Origin: Nonomuraea soli
Lineage (GTDB): Bacteria > Actinomycetota > Actinomycetes > Streptosporangiales > Streptosporangiaceae
Length of the DNA stretch: 64,000 nucleotides
Direction: 5' to 3'
NCBI RefSeq assembly: GCF_013761175.1
Contig: NZ_JACDUR010000002.1
Location: forward strand, 1-64,000
The notes beneath the pieces are model-generated. The model had not been told where the DNA came from, ran no database searches, and saw only the letters and a program-made list of their open reading frames with translations. Within the stretch, counting starts at the first letter, position 1. Each line of letters opens with the position of its first letter. The position numbers and the translations under genes were made by a program. Positions 48,486 through 56,761 of this stretch are shown here, in pieces.

Positions 48486-49424
48486 GTGCGCGCGCTGATC
48501 CTGCTGGGACTGGTCGGCTTCGCCGCCCAACTCGTCGACGGCAGCCTAGGCATGGCCTATGGCGTCACCTCCACCACGCTCCTGCTCGCGATCGGCACCA
48601 ACGCCGCGGCCGCGTCGGCCACCGTGCACCTGGCCGAGATCGGCACCACCCTCGCCTCGGGCCTCTCGCACTGGCGGTTCAACAACATCGACTGGAAGGT
48701 CGTCGCCAAGATCGGCATCCCGGGCGCCGTCGGTGCGTTCGCCGGAGCGACGTTCCTGTCGAACCTGTCGACCGAGCTCGCCGCCCCGGTCATGTCGATC
48801 ATCCTGCTCACCCTGGGCGCCTACATCCTGATCCGCTTCACCGCCTTCGGCCTGCCGCGCGGCAACCTGGGCAAGCCGCTGCGCAAGCGGTTCCTGGCCC
48901 CGCTCGGCCTGCTCGCCGGCTTCGTCGACGCCACCGGCGGCGGCGGGTGGGGTCCCGTCGGCACCCCGGCGATCCTGGCCAGCGGCCGCATCCCTCCGCG
49001 CAAGGTGATCGGCTCCATCGACGCCAGCGAGTTCCTCGTCGCCATCGCCGCCAGCGTCGGCTTCTTCGTCGGCATCGGCTCGGAGAACATCGACTTCGCC
49101 TGGGTGGCCGTGCTGCTCGTCGGCGGGGTGATCGCCGCTCCGATCGCCGCCTGGCTGGTCAGGCACATCCCGCCGCGCATCCTCGGCTCGCTGGTCGGCG
49201 GCCTGATCATCCTCACCAACGTGCGCACCCTGCTGCGCAGCGACTGGATCGACGCCTCCGGCCAGGTCCAGACCGTCTCCTACATCGCCATCGCGATCAT
49301 CTGGGCCGGCGCCGTCGTCTACTCGGTGCGTGAGTACCGCCGCGACAAGGCCACCGAGTCGGTGGAGGCCATCGAGTCCGAGCTGCAGCGTCGCTCCGCG
49401 GAGGAGGAGAAGACCTCGGCCTGA
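48486..49424 (+). CDS. TauE/SafE-family sulfite exporter-like permease
   Basis: This 312-residue membrane protein has about eight hydrophobic helices and the paired family motifs: LVGFAAQLVDGSLGMAYGVTSTTLLL in the first half and GFVDATGGGGWGPVGTPAIL in the second. TauE/SafE proteins move sulfite, sulfoacetate or related organic acids across the membrane. It starts with GTG after GGGAAGGGG. The C-terminal 35 residues are acidic and cytoplasmic (ESVEAIESELQRRSAEEEK). A perfect terminator follows. Confidence 0.9.
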   Translation: MRALILLGLVGFAAQLVDGSLGMAYGVTSTTLLLAIGTNAAAASATVHLAEIGTTLASGLSHWRFNNIDWKVVAKIGIPGAVGAFAGATFLSNLSTELAAPVMSIILLTLGAYILIRFTAFGLPRGNLGKPLRKRFLAPLGLLAGFVDATGGGGWGPVGTPAILASGRIPPRKVIGSIDASEFLVAIAASVGFFVGIGSENIDFAWVAVLLVGGVIAAPIAAWLVRHIPPRILGSLVGGLIILTNVRTLLRSDWIDASGQVQTVSYIAIAIIWAGAVVYSVREYRRDKATESVEAIESELQRRSAEEEKTSA

Positions 49425-49440
49425 CCCCCGCATGCCGTAC

Positions 49441-49477
49441 CGCAGGGCCTCGTTCCATCACGGAACGAGGCCCTGCG
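49441..49477. terminator. Strong bidirectional terminator hairpin
   Basis: A perfect 16-bp stem (CGCAGGGCCTCGTTCC, 49441-49456, with its complement 49462-49477) and a 5-nt loop lie exactly between the TauE/SafE and PepSY stops. It lacks a long T-run but is highly stable. Confidence 0.75.
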
Positions 49478-49481
49478 TCGT

Positions 49482-50867
49482 TCACCCCACCGGAGGCCGC
49501 GCCCTGGCCCGCAGGCCGAGCAGGACGTCGACGACCAGGAACGCGGCCAGCGAGAAGCCCATGACCGGCAGGAACCATCCGATCCCCGCGACCACCAGGG
49601 CCAGCGGCGCCAGGACCGCCCACCGCACCCCGCGCCACCCACCCCTGGCGTACGGCCGGCCGAAGCCCCGCGTCGGCCGGCGCTTCCACCACATGCGATA
49701 GCCCAGGATCACGAGCGTGATCACCCCGGCCGCCAGCAGCATCAGCACGAGCTGGTTGGCCAGGCCGAACAGCAGCCCCATGTGCCCGTCGATGCCCCAC
49801 TGCGTGAGCTTGGCGGCGAGGTTGAAGTCGGCGAAGCGCAGCTCGGCCGTCACCTGCCCGCTCGTGCCGTCGACCGCCACCTGGTCCAGCCGCTGCGGAA
49901 CCGTCTTGTCGATCTCCTTCACGACGAAGGGCGCACCCTCCTTGGCCGGCCAGACGATCTCCAGTGGCCCGGACAGGCCCTTGCCCGCGGCGGCCCGCAC
50001 GAGCTCGTCGGCGCTCACCGTGCCGCCGTGCCGGTGGCCGCCCGCGCCCGCGTGGGCGGCGTGGTCACCCGAGGCGGCGGAGATCTTCGGCGTGGTCCAG
50101 CCGAGGGCCACGCGCACGTCGCCGACGTTCTCGCCCGCGTACTTCGACCAGGTCAGGCCGGTGGCCGACAGGAACAGCAACCCCAGGACGGCCCACAGGC
50201 CGATGGATCCGTGCCACGACAGGCGCCGCGGCGAGGCGGGCAGCGACCGGTCGGGGGCGAGCAGGGCGCGCACGCGCCGCTTCGAGCGGCGCCTGGTCAC
50301 CCACAACACCAGGCCGCCGAGGGCCACGACCCACAACCAGCTGGCGGCCAGTTCGCTGTAGAGGCGGCCGGGCTCGCCCAGGTGCAGGTGGCGGTGGAGC
50401 TGGGAGATCCAGGCGCGGACCGGCAGCGCGCCCGAGCCGCCGTAGCTCTCCAGCGTGCCGCGCACCTGCGCGGTGTACGGGTCGACGAAGACGGCCAGCT
50501 GGGTGCTCTCCGGCAGGCCGGGGACGTTCATCAGCACGCGCGTGCTGGCGTCGGCCTCGGCCGGGATACGGACGGCGGTGATCGTCCCCGTGGGCCGCGC
50601 CGCCTGGGCGGCGGCGATCTGCTGGGCGAGCGGCACCCGTTGCTGGCCGGCGGGAACGGTCAGCTCGTGGGCGTGCACGATGCGCTCGAGCTGGAAGGAG
50701 GCGGCGTACAGCAGCCCGGTGGCCGCCGCGACGAGGAGGAAGGGGGCGACGAGGACGCCGGCGTAGAAGTGCAGGCGGAGGACCAGCGGCTTGAGGGCGC
50801 TCCAGGTGGACGTCCGGGGAGGTGTGCGCTCGGCGTCGGCGGGTGGGCGCACGTCAGTAGAGGTCAA
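49482..50867 (-). CDS. PepSY-domain membrane protein
   Basis: This 461-residue membrane protein of the PepSY_TM family has helices near 27-50 (LRLHFYAGVLVAPFLLVAAATGL), 175-192, 230-250 and 370-450. PepSY-like extracellular regions lie between them, and HRHLHLGEPGR is a conserved segment. A His-rich loop (GDHAAHAGAGGHRHG) could bind metal. The family includes putative reductases for iron or copper compounds. It starts with TTG 6 nt after GGAG. The next gene upstream on the same strand (50981-51604) is probably in the same operon. Confidence 0.85.
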   Translation of the reverse strand: MTSTDVRPPADAERTPPRTSTWSALKPLVLRLHFYAGVLVAPFLLVAAATGLLYAASFQLERIVHAHELTVPAGQQRVPLAQQIAAAQAARPTGTITAVRIPAEADASTRVLMNVPGLPESTQLAVFVDPYTAQVRGTLESYGGSGALPVRAWISQLHRHLHLGEPGRLYSELAASWLWVVALGGLVLWVTRRRSKRRVRALLAPDRSLPASPRRLSWHGSIGLWAVLGLLFLSATGLTWSKYAGENVGDVRVALGWTTPKISAASGDHAAHAGAGGHRHGGTVSADELVRAAAGKGLSGPLEIVWPAKEGAPFVVKEIDKTVPQRLDQVAVDGTSGQVTAELRFADFNLAAKLTQWGIDGHMGLLFGLANQLVLMLLAAGVITLVILGYRMWWKRRPTRGFGRPYARGGWRGVRWAVLAPLALVVAGIGWFLPVMGFSLAAFLVVDVLLGLRARARPPVG

Positions 50868-50980
50868 GGCATTCTCCGTTCACGGGGACGCGCACATCGA
50901 CAGGTACGCGCCACCTCGGGTGGGGGTTCAACCACGCGTACGGCGTGGCGAAGGAACGGGCGCCTTCGGTGGCGGCCCGT

Positions 50981-51604
50981 TCAGCGAACGGAGACGATCA
51001 GGGGTGGGCCACGCCGGGAGACCCCCGCGGCGAGCAGGAAACGCCTCAGCCGGTCGACGGTGCCGGCCACCGGCGGCCGGCCGGGGAGCCGGGGCTCCAC
51101 CGGCGCGGCGGCAAGGACGATCAGCCCGGCCCACAGCGAGGCGACGGCCAGGTGAACCATGCTCGCCAGGGCCGACTCGCCCCGCTCCAGCCACCAGGCC
51201 GACATGAGGGCGAGGGCGACGTGGACGAGCAGCATGCCCAGCCCGCTGCTGTGGTCGTGGCCTGCCAGGACGGGCGGCGGCGCCTCGGCACCGGCCGTGA
51301 ACAGGTGATGCATGCCGTACTGCGCCCCGAAGGCGGCCCCCAGCAGCGCCGGCAGCCCTCGCCGTCGCGCCCCGAGCAGGTACGCGCCCGCCCACGTCAT
51401 CGCCGTCGCCCCGGCCAGGAAGCCCGGCCGGATCGCCCCGCCGCCGGCCAGGACGTGCAGGACCGACGACAGCGGCACGCAGGCCGCGGCGAACACCGTC
51501 GCGCGCAGAGCGCGCAGCACGGGCCGGCCGACATCCACCCGCACATGGTGCCACGCGGGTGACGGTGAGACCACAGGCCGGAGATCGCGGGTTTCACCTG
51601 GCAT
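50981..51604 (-). CDS. Uncharacterised membrane protein with His motifs
   Basis: I do not recognise a named family. The up to 207-residue protein has about five hydrophobic helices and two His-containing segments: GAQYGMHHLFT in a helix and LAGHDHSSGLGMLLVHVAL. The start is uncertain: ATG at 51604 or GTG at 51544, and neither has a good ribosome site. It lies 113 bp upstream of the PepSY gene on the same strand. His-rich membrane proteins next to PepSY genes are often copper-related in actinomycetes, but this is only suggestive. Confidence 0.6.
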   Translation of the reverse strand: MPGETRDLRPVVSPSPAWHHVRVDVGRPVLRALRATVFAAACVPLSSVLHVLAGGGAIRPGFLAGATAMTWAGAYLLGARRRGLPALLGAAFGAQYGMHHLFTAGAEAPPPVLAGHDHSSGLGMLLVHVALALMSAWWLERGESALASMVHLAVASLWAGLIVLAAAPVEPRLPGRPPVAGTVDRLRRFLLAAGVSRRGPPLIVSVR

Positions 51605-51666
51605 GTCGAACGGATTCCGTTATGCTCCGAAACATCGGGGCCCGTTGGATCGCTCCAGGAGGCGTT

Positions 51667-52086
51667 GTGCCGCAGACCGTCGTTGGTCTAGCCCGTGACG
51701 TGGTGTCCCAGCTCGCTCCCGACGAACTCCCCGACTTCGACCTGATCGCCACCGCGTACCTGGTCAACCCCAAGATCACTCTGCGGGCGGACGAGCCCAA
51801 CGGCTCGGGGTGGTCGGCGGCCATGCCGTTCCTGACCAGCCTGGCGATGGCGGTGGTCGTCGACCTGTGCAAGGACATGTCCAAGGCCGGAGGCCGCTCC
51901 CTGTGGGGCTGGGTGAAGGACCGGGCGGGCTGGGGCGGGGCCCAGGACGAGGAACTGCCCGCCTGCGACGACGAGCGGCGCCTGCGTGAGCTGGCCCACG
52001 GGTCCGCGGTGAAGCACGGAGCCACGGCGCAGGACGCGGCCAGGATCGCCGATGCCGTGGTGAACGGCTGGCACCGGCCGCAGTGA
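51667..52086 (+). CDS. Small uncharacterised protein partnered with an M48-like peptidase
   Basis: This 139-residue protein of no family I recognise has an N-terminal half reading QLAPDELPDFDLIATAYLVNPKITL. A hydrophobic stretch FLTSLAMAVVVDLCKDMS is too short and polar to be a sure membrane helix. The end is charged, with a helical ARIADAVVNGWH. AGGAGG lies 5 nt before the GTG at 51667. Its stop overlaps the next start (GTGA), so it is translationally coupled to the membrane peptidase gene and probably regulates or delivers substrates to it (inference). Confidence 0.6.
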   Translation: MPQTVVGLARDVVSQLAPDELPDFDLIATAYLVNPKITLRADEPNGSGWSAAMPFLTSLAMAVVVDLCKDMSKAGGRSLWGWVKDRAGWGGAQDEELPACDDERRLRELAHGSAVKHGATAQDAARIADAVVNGWHRPQ

Positions 52087-54524
52087 CGCGGGCGGGACCG
52101 TTCACGCTTCCCGCGGCCACCACGACGCGCTTCGTGCTGCTCGTCGTGCTGACCACGGTGACCACGATGTACGCGGCGAGCGCCCTGATCGACTGGGAGC
52201 AGGTGCACTGGGCGTGCGTCGAGGAGGCCGAGCGCCAGGCGGCGGCCCCGGCGGCCCCGGGGGTCCCGGTGCCGTCGGTTGCCGAGGCGTACCTCTCCTG
52301 CGACGCGCGCGCATCCCTGGGGGAGGGGCTTTACGGCCTTCTCGTCGCGGCGACGTTCGTGACCATGGCCCTGTTCCTCCACAGCCTGACGCCACGCCGG
52401 ATCGTCCGTCGCCAGGGGCTGATCCCGCTGCCCGCCGAGCGCTACCCCGAGGCTGCCGCTGAGATCGGGCGGCTCGTGACGGAGGCCGGCGTGCCCGGCC
52501 GCGGGCAGGTGATGATCGATCCGACGGACCAGAACGTCAGGGGGCGGTCGTTCGGCGCGTTCGGCTCCTGGCAGGTACGGCTGAGCCTGGGGGCGGTGCG
52601 CCACCATCCCGCCCGGGCCGCGGCCATGCGCGCCGTGCTCCGGCACGAGCTGGCGCACATCCGCAACCGGGATCTGGACATGGTGTCCTTGGTCAGGGCG
52701 ACCTGGTGGCTCTTCCTGGGCGGCGCCGTGGCGACGGTGGCGGTGCAGGCCGTCCGGTGGCCGGAAGACCTGCCCAGGCGCCTGCTGCCGCTGGCCGTGG
52801 CGCTCATGGTGGCGCTCGCGACGACGGCGGCCATCTCCAGGGTGCGAGAGCACTACGCCGACCTGCGAGCCGCCGACGCCAACCGGGCGGCAGGCGATCC
52901 GGCGTTCCCGCCCGTCGAATCGCAGCCGCGCCGGTGGGCTCGGCTGCTCGCGTGGCATCCGCCGGTGAGCGTGCGCGAGCAGGTGGTGCGCGAGCCCGAT
53001 CGTCTGCTGCGCCCCAGCCCGCTGGAGGCCGTCCTCACCGGAGCGACCGCCGGTCTGGCTCAGCCGTACCTGGCCGCTTTCGCCACCTTCTTGGCCGGCG
53101 GTGAGCCCCGCGACGGCAGGGTGCTGGCCGGGGTCGCCATCGGCGTGCTGGTGGCCGCGGTGACCGGCACCGCGATGTGGCGGGACACGCTGCGCACGCG
53201 CGGACTCGGGAGCGGGCCGTCCAGCGGGCTGATGTCCGGGGCCGCTCTCACCGCCGGCCTGTTCATCGGGATCGCGGGCACCCTGACCACCACCGATGCC
53301 AGCCTGGCCGCCGCGATGGCCCACAGCCTGCCTGCGGCCCTGGCCTCGGCGGCGATCCTGCTGGTGTTGTGCGTCGGGCTGTGCCGATGGCACGCGGTGG
53401 CGGCCGACGCGTGGTTCGAGGTCTCCGCCCGGCCGGTCAGGGCGCTCGCGGTGTCGGTGATCGTGGGCGGTGCTGCGTTCGGGTCCCTGTTCGGCCACTG
53501 GTCGGCGTCGATCGGCGGGATGCCGGACAGCACCGTGGACACGCCGCTGCCGGCCCTGGTCTTCCAGACCGTGACCGGGCTGGTGTCCTTCACCACGCTG
53601 GTGCCGGTGGTGCTGGCGTTGTTGTTGCCGCTCCTGCCGCGCCTGCGGCGGGGGACCACCGGGCTGCCGATGAGCGCCGTGTTCGTTCCGGTGGGTGTGG
53701 TGACGGTGGCGGCGGTGATCGCCGAGGCCACTGCGTGGCGCTCGCGGTCGCTGCTGGCCGAGCTGGGCGTTCTGCTGGTGCCGGGACTGGCCGCGGAACC
53801 CAACCCCCTCCTGGCCGTCGAAGTCGCCACGGCCGCGATCGGGCTCGCCGTCGCCCTGGTGACGTCGCTGGCGGCCCGGCCGCTCCACGGGTTGCTCGCC
53901 GCCTACCTGGTGGGGTTCGTGCTGTCCCTCGTCGGCGCCGTCCGCACGATGGGAGCCGCCTGCCTCCAGGCCGCTCCGGTGTGCGAGCCGCGCTACGCGG
54001 CCGGCTACGCGGGCGGCCTGCTTCTCCTCCTGGTCCCGTCGGCGCTGGCCGGCGGCGCCGTCGGGGCGGCACTGGGCATGGTACGGCGCGGCCGGGTCAG
54101 GGACACGCGGAAGGGGATCCGGACCGCCGGGGTGGTCGTCGCGATACTCACCTGTCTGCTGGTCACGACAGGGGGAGTGGTCTCGCTCCAGGTCAACGGA
54201 TGGATCGCGCCCGTCGAGGCTCCGGGCACGCCCCGGTTCACCGAGGTACGGCCCGCGGTCCCGGCCCGGCCTCACCCGGTGCTGCAGGTGTGCGCGTGGA
54301 TCCGGTGGCGTAGCGGCGACCAGGGGTTGGGCGCCGCGTACCACGCCTATCTGCTGGAGTTGTCGCAGGCGGCCATGGCCGCCGACAGCCGCGGCCTCCA
54401 CGCGCTGGGAAGAGAGCTGCTCGACGCGCTTCACCGGGGCGACCCGGATGACATGGCGCTGGGGGAGAAGGCGATCAGGTGGATCTGCGACGCACGGCTC
54501 ACCCATACGAGATCTACAATGTAA
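52083..54524 (+). CDS. Large multi-pass M48-like metallopeptidase
   Basis: This 813-residue membrane protein has a short N-terminal part with two helices and a soluble zinc-peptidase segment. That segment carries VLRHELAHIRNRDLD (HExxH, about residue 182) and the third ligand Glu in REHYADLRAADA (about 255), the pattern of M48/HtpX-type peptidases. About ten more helices follow, ending in a long extracytoplasmic tail of 110 residues. Ordinary M48 proteins are about 300 residues, so the C-terminal 550 residues are an unusual membrane extension. It overlaps the MarR gene end by 11 bp (convergent). Function unknown; a membrane quality-control or sensing role is inferred. Confidence 0.75.
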   Translation: MTRAGPFTLPAATTTRFVLLVVLTTVTTMYAASALIDWEQVHWACVEEAERQAAAPAAPGVPVPSVAEAYLSCDARASLGEGLYGLLVAATFVTMALFLHSLTPRRIVRRQGLIPLPAERYPEAAAEIGRLVTEAGVPGRGQVMIDPTDQNVRGRSFGAFGSWQVRLSLGAVRHHPARAAAMRAVLRHELAHIRNRDLDMVSLVRATWWLFLGGAVATVAVQAVRWPEDLPRRLLPLAVALMVALATTAAISRVREHYADLRAADANRAAGDPAFPPVESQPRRWARLLAWHPPVSVREQVVREPDRLLRPSPLEAVLTGATAGLAQPYLAAFATFLAGGEPRDGRVLAGVAIGVLVAAVTGTAMWRDTLRTRGLGSGPSSGLMSGAALTAGLFIGIAGTLTTTDASLAAAMAHSLPAALASAAILLVLCVGLCRWHAVAADAWFEVSARPVRALAVSVIVGGAAFGSLFGHWSASIGGMPDSTVDTPLPALVFQTVTGLVSFTTLVPVVLALLLPLLPRLRRGTTGLPMSAVFVPVGVVTVAAVIAEATAWRSRSLLAELGVLLVPGLAAEPNPLLAVEVATAAIGLAVALVTSLAARPLHGLLAAYLVGFVLSLVGAVRTMGAACLQAAPVCEPRYAAGYAGGLLLLLVPSALAGGAVGAALGMVRRGRVRDTRKGIRTAGVVVAILTCLLVTTGGVVSLQVNGWIAPVEAPGTPRFTEVRPAVPARPHPVLQVCAWIRWRSGDQGLGAAYHAYLLELSQAAMAADSRGLHALGRELLDALHRGDPDDMALGEKAIRWICDARLTHTRSTM

Positions 54525-54954
54525 AGGGCGACTCCTCGACGATGCTCAGCAGCTCCTTCAGCTGGGCCTGCTGCTCCGGCGTCAGGACGGAGAACAGTTC
54601 GCGCGCCGCCTCCTTGCGCGCCTCCACCACGCGGGCGTAGACCTCCCGCCCGCGCTCGGTGAGGGTCAGCAGCGTCGAGCGCCGGTTGGCCGGATCGACC
54701 TGCCTGCGGACCAGCCCCGCCTCTTCGAGCGCGTCGATGACGGGGGTCACCGAGCGCGGCACGATGCGCAGCGCCTCGGCCAGCTGCACCATCCTGAGCG
54801 GCTCCGGCGCCTCGGCGAGCACGCGCAGGGCGCGTCCCTGACCTGGGCTGAGGCCCAGGGGCTCCAGGGTGTGGCGGTAGCCGTGCCTCAGGCGGTGCGC
54901 GATGCGATGGACGAGCTCGGACAGGTCGGTCTCCACGGTAGGAGCGTAACTCAT
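54514..54954 (-). CDS. MarR-family transcriptional regulator
   Basis: This 146-residue winged-helix repressor has the expected dimer helices, a recognition region (MVQLAEALRIVPRSVTPVIDALEEAGLVRRQVDPANRRSTLLTLTERG in shape) and a C-terminal helix. It is divergent from an ABC exporter by 61 bp and faces GAGGTAACCTC, so it probably represses the exporter until a drug-like inducer binds. Its 3' end overlaps the convergent M48-like gene by 11 bp. Confidence 0.92.
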   Translation of the reverse strand: MSYAPTVETDLSELVHRIAHRLRHGYRHTLEPLGLSPGQGRALRVLAEAPEPLRMVQLAEALRIVPRSVTPVIDALEEAGLVRRQVDPANRRSTLLTLTERGREVYARVVEARKEAARELFSVLTPEQQAQLKELLSIVEESPFTL

Positions 54955-54973
54955 TGTTGCCGGGAATTATTAT

Positions 54974-54984
54974 GAGGTAACCTC
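54974..54984. promoter_or_regulatory. Palindromic operator between the MarR and ABC genes
   Basis: GAGGT and ACCTC flank a central A in the 61-bp divergent gap. TATTAT (54968-54973) next to it is the most -10-like sequence for the MarR direction region. Palindromes in this position are typical of MarR autoregulation and exporter repression. Confidence 0.5.
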
Positions 54985-55015
54985 TGTTTGAGAGTACATC
55001 TGATTAAGGAGCCCT

Positions 55016-56752
55016 ATGACAGACGAACCCCGCGCGCCGCTACGGCGCATCGTGAAGCTCTTCCGTCCCTATCGCGGACGCCTGGCCGTCGTTCTCGGCC
55101 TCATCGCCCTGTCGTCGCTGGTCGCCCTCGCCTCGCCGTTCCTCCTGCGCGAGGTCCTCGACGTGGCCATCCCCTCCGGCGACACCCGCCTGCTCACGCT
55201 TCTCGTGCTCGGCATGATCGCCGTCGCGGTCACCACCAGCGTGTTCGACGTGATGCAGACCTTCATCTCCACCAGCGTCGGCCAGCGGGTCATGCACGAC
55301 CTGCGCACCGGCGTGTACACCCACCTCCAGCGCATGTCGCTGGCCTTCTTCACCCGCACCCGCACCGGCGAGGTGCAGTCGCGCCTGGCCAACGACATCG
55401 GCGGCATGCAGTCCGTCGTCACCTCGACGGCCACCTCGATCGTCTCCAACCTGACCACCGTGCTGGCCACCGTCGTGGCGATGCTGGTGCTCGACTGGCG
55501 GCTGACCCTCGTCTCCCTGCTGCTGCTCCCGCTGTTCGTCTGGATCAGCCGCAAGGTCGGCGCGGAACGCAAGAAGATCACCTCGCAGCGGCAGAGGAAG
55601 CTCGCCGCGATGTCGTCGATGGTCCAGGAGTCGCTGTCGGTCAGCGGCATCCTGCTCGGCCGGACGATGGGCCAGTCACCCGAGCTCACCCGCCGGTTCA
55701 CCGGAGCCTCCGACGAGCTCGCCGACCTCGAGGTGCGCTCCAGCATGGCCGGCCGCTGGCGCCAGTCGACGATCCAGATCATCATGGCCGCGATGCCCGC
55801 GGTCATCTACTGGGTCTCCGGCATGACCTCGCTGGTGTCCATCGGCACGGTCGTCGCCTTCACCACGCTGCAGATGAGCCTGTTCCGCCCCACCGTGTCG
55901 CTGCTGCGCACGGGCGTGGAGGTGCAGAGCTCGCTGGCGCTGTTCGGCCGCATCTTCGAATACCTCGACCTGCCCGTCGACATCACGCCCGGCCGCCGCT
56001 CCCTGGAGCGGGTGCGCGGCGACGTGCGGTTGTCGAACGTCTCCTTCTCGTACGGCGAGGCGCTCACGCTCGACGACGTCTCCCTGACGATCCCGGCGGG
56101 CAGCAGCCTGGCCATCGTCGGCGAGACCGGCTCGGGCAAGACCACCCTCAGCTACCTGCTGCCGAGGCTCTACGACGTGACCGGGGGCAGCGTCACCATC
56201 GACGGCACCGACGTGCGCGAGCTGACCTTCGAGACGCTCGCCGAGACCGTCGGCATGGTCTCCCAGGAGACCTACCTCTTCCACGCCTCCATCGCCGACA
56301 ACCTGCGCTTCGCCAAGCCGTCCGCCACCGACGAGGAGCTCGTGGAGGCGGCACGCGCCGCGCGTATCCACGACCACATCGCAGGGCTGCCCGACGGCTA
56401 CGACACCGTGGTAGGCGAGCGCGGCTACCGCTTCTCCGGAGGCGAGAAGCAGCGGCTGGCCATCGCCCGCACGCTGCTGCGCAACCCGCCGATCCTCGTT
56501 CTCGACGAGGCCACCAGCGCCCTCGACACCCAGACGGAGCACGCCGTCCAGGAAGCCCTGGAGATCCTCGCCCAGGGCCGCACCACGATCACCATCGCGC
56601 ACCGCCTGTCGACGGTCCGCGACGCCGACCAGATCGTCGTGCTCGACCACGGCCGGGTCGCCGAGCTCGGCACCCACGACGAGCTCCTGACCCTCGGCGG
56701 CCACTACGCCTCCCTCGTCGGGCGCGACAGCCTCGAACTGGCCGCCGCATAG
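55016..56752 (+). CDS. ABC multidrug/lipid exporter, fused permease and ATPase
   Basis: This 578-residue half-exporter has an N-terminal six-helix membrane domain (about 15-310) and a C-terminal nucleotide-binding domain with Walker A (GETGSGKTT), signature FSGGEKQRL, Walker B ILVLDEATSALD and switch His (IAHRLS). It should work as a homodimer or pair with another half. AAGGAG precedes the ATG. MarR control implies drug or toxic-compound efflux. It ends 9 nt before the arginase-family gene, so the two may be co-transcribed. Confidence 0.93.
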   Translation: MTDEPRAPLRRIVKLFRPYRGRLAVVLGLIALSSLVALASPFLLREVLDVAIPSGDTRLLTLLVLGMIAVAVTTSVFDVMQTFISTSVGQRVMHDLRTGVYTHLQRMSLAFFTRTRTGEVQSRLANDIGGMQSVVTSTATSIVSNLTTVLATVVAMLVLDWRLTLVSLLLLPLFVWISRKVGAERKKITSQRQRKLAAMSSMVQESLSVSGILLGRTMGQSPELTRRFTGASDELADLEVRSSMAGRWRQSTIQIIMAAMPAVIYWVSGMTSLVSIGTVVAFTTLQMSLFRPTVSLLRTGVEVQSSLALFGRIFEYLDLPVDITPGRRSLERVRGDVRLSNVSFSYGEALTLDDVSLTIPAGSSLAIVGETGSGKTTLSYLLPRLYDVTGGSVTIDGTDVRELTFETLAETVGMVSQETYLFHASIADNLRFAKPSATDEELVEAARAARIHDHIAGLPDGYDTVVGERGYRFSGGEKQRLAIARTLLRNPPILVLDEATSALDTQTEHAVQEALEILAQGRTTITIAHRLSTVRDADQIVVLDHGRVAELGTHDELLTLGGHYASLVGRDSLELAAA

Positions 56753-56761
56753 GCTGAGCCC

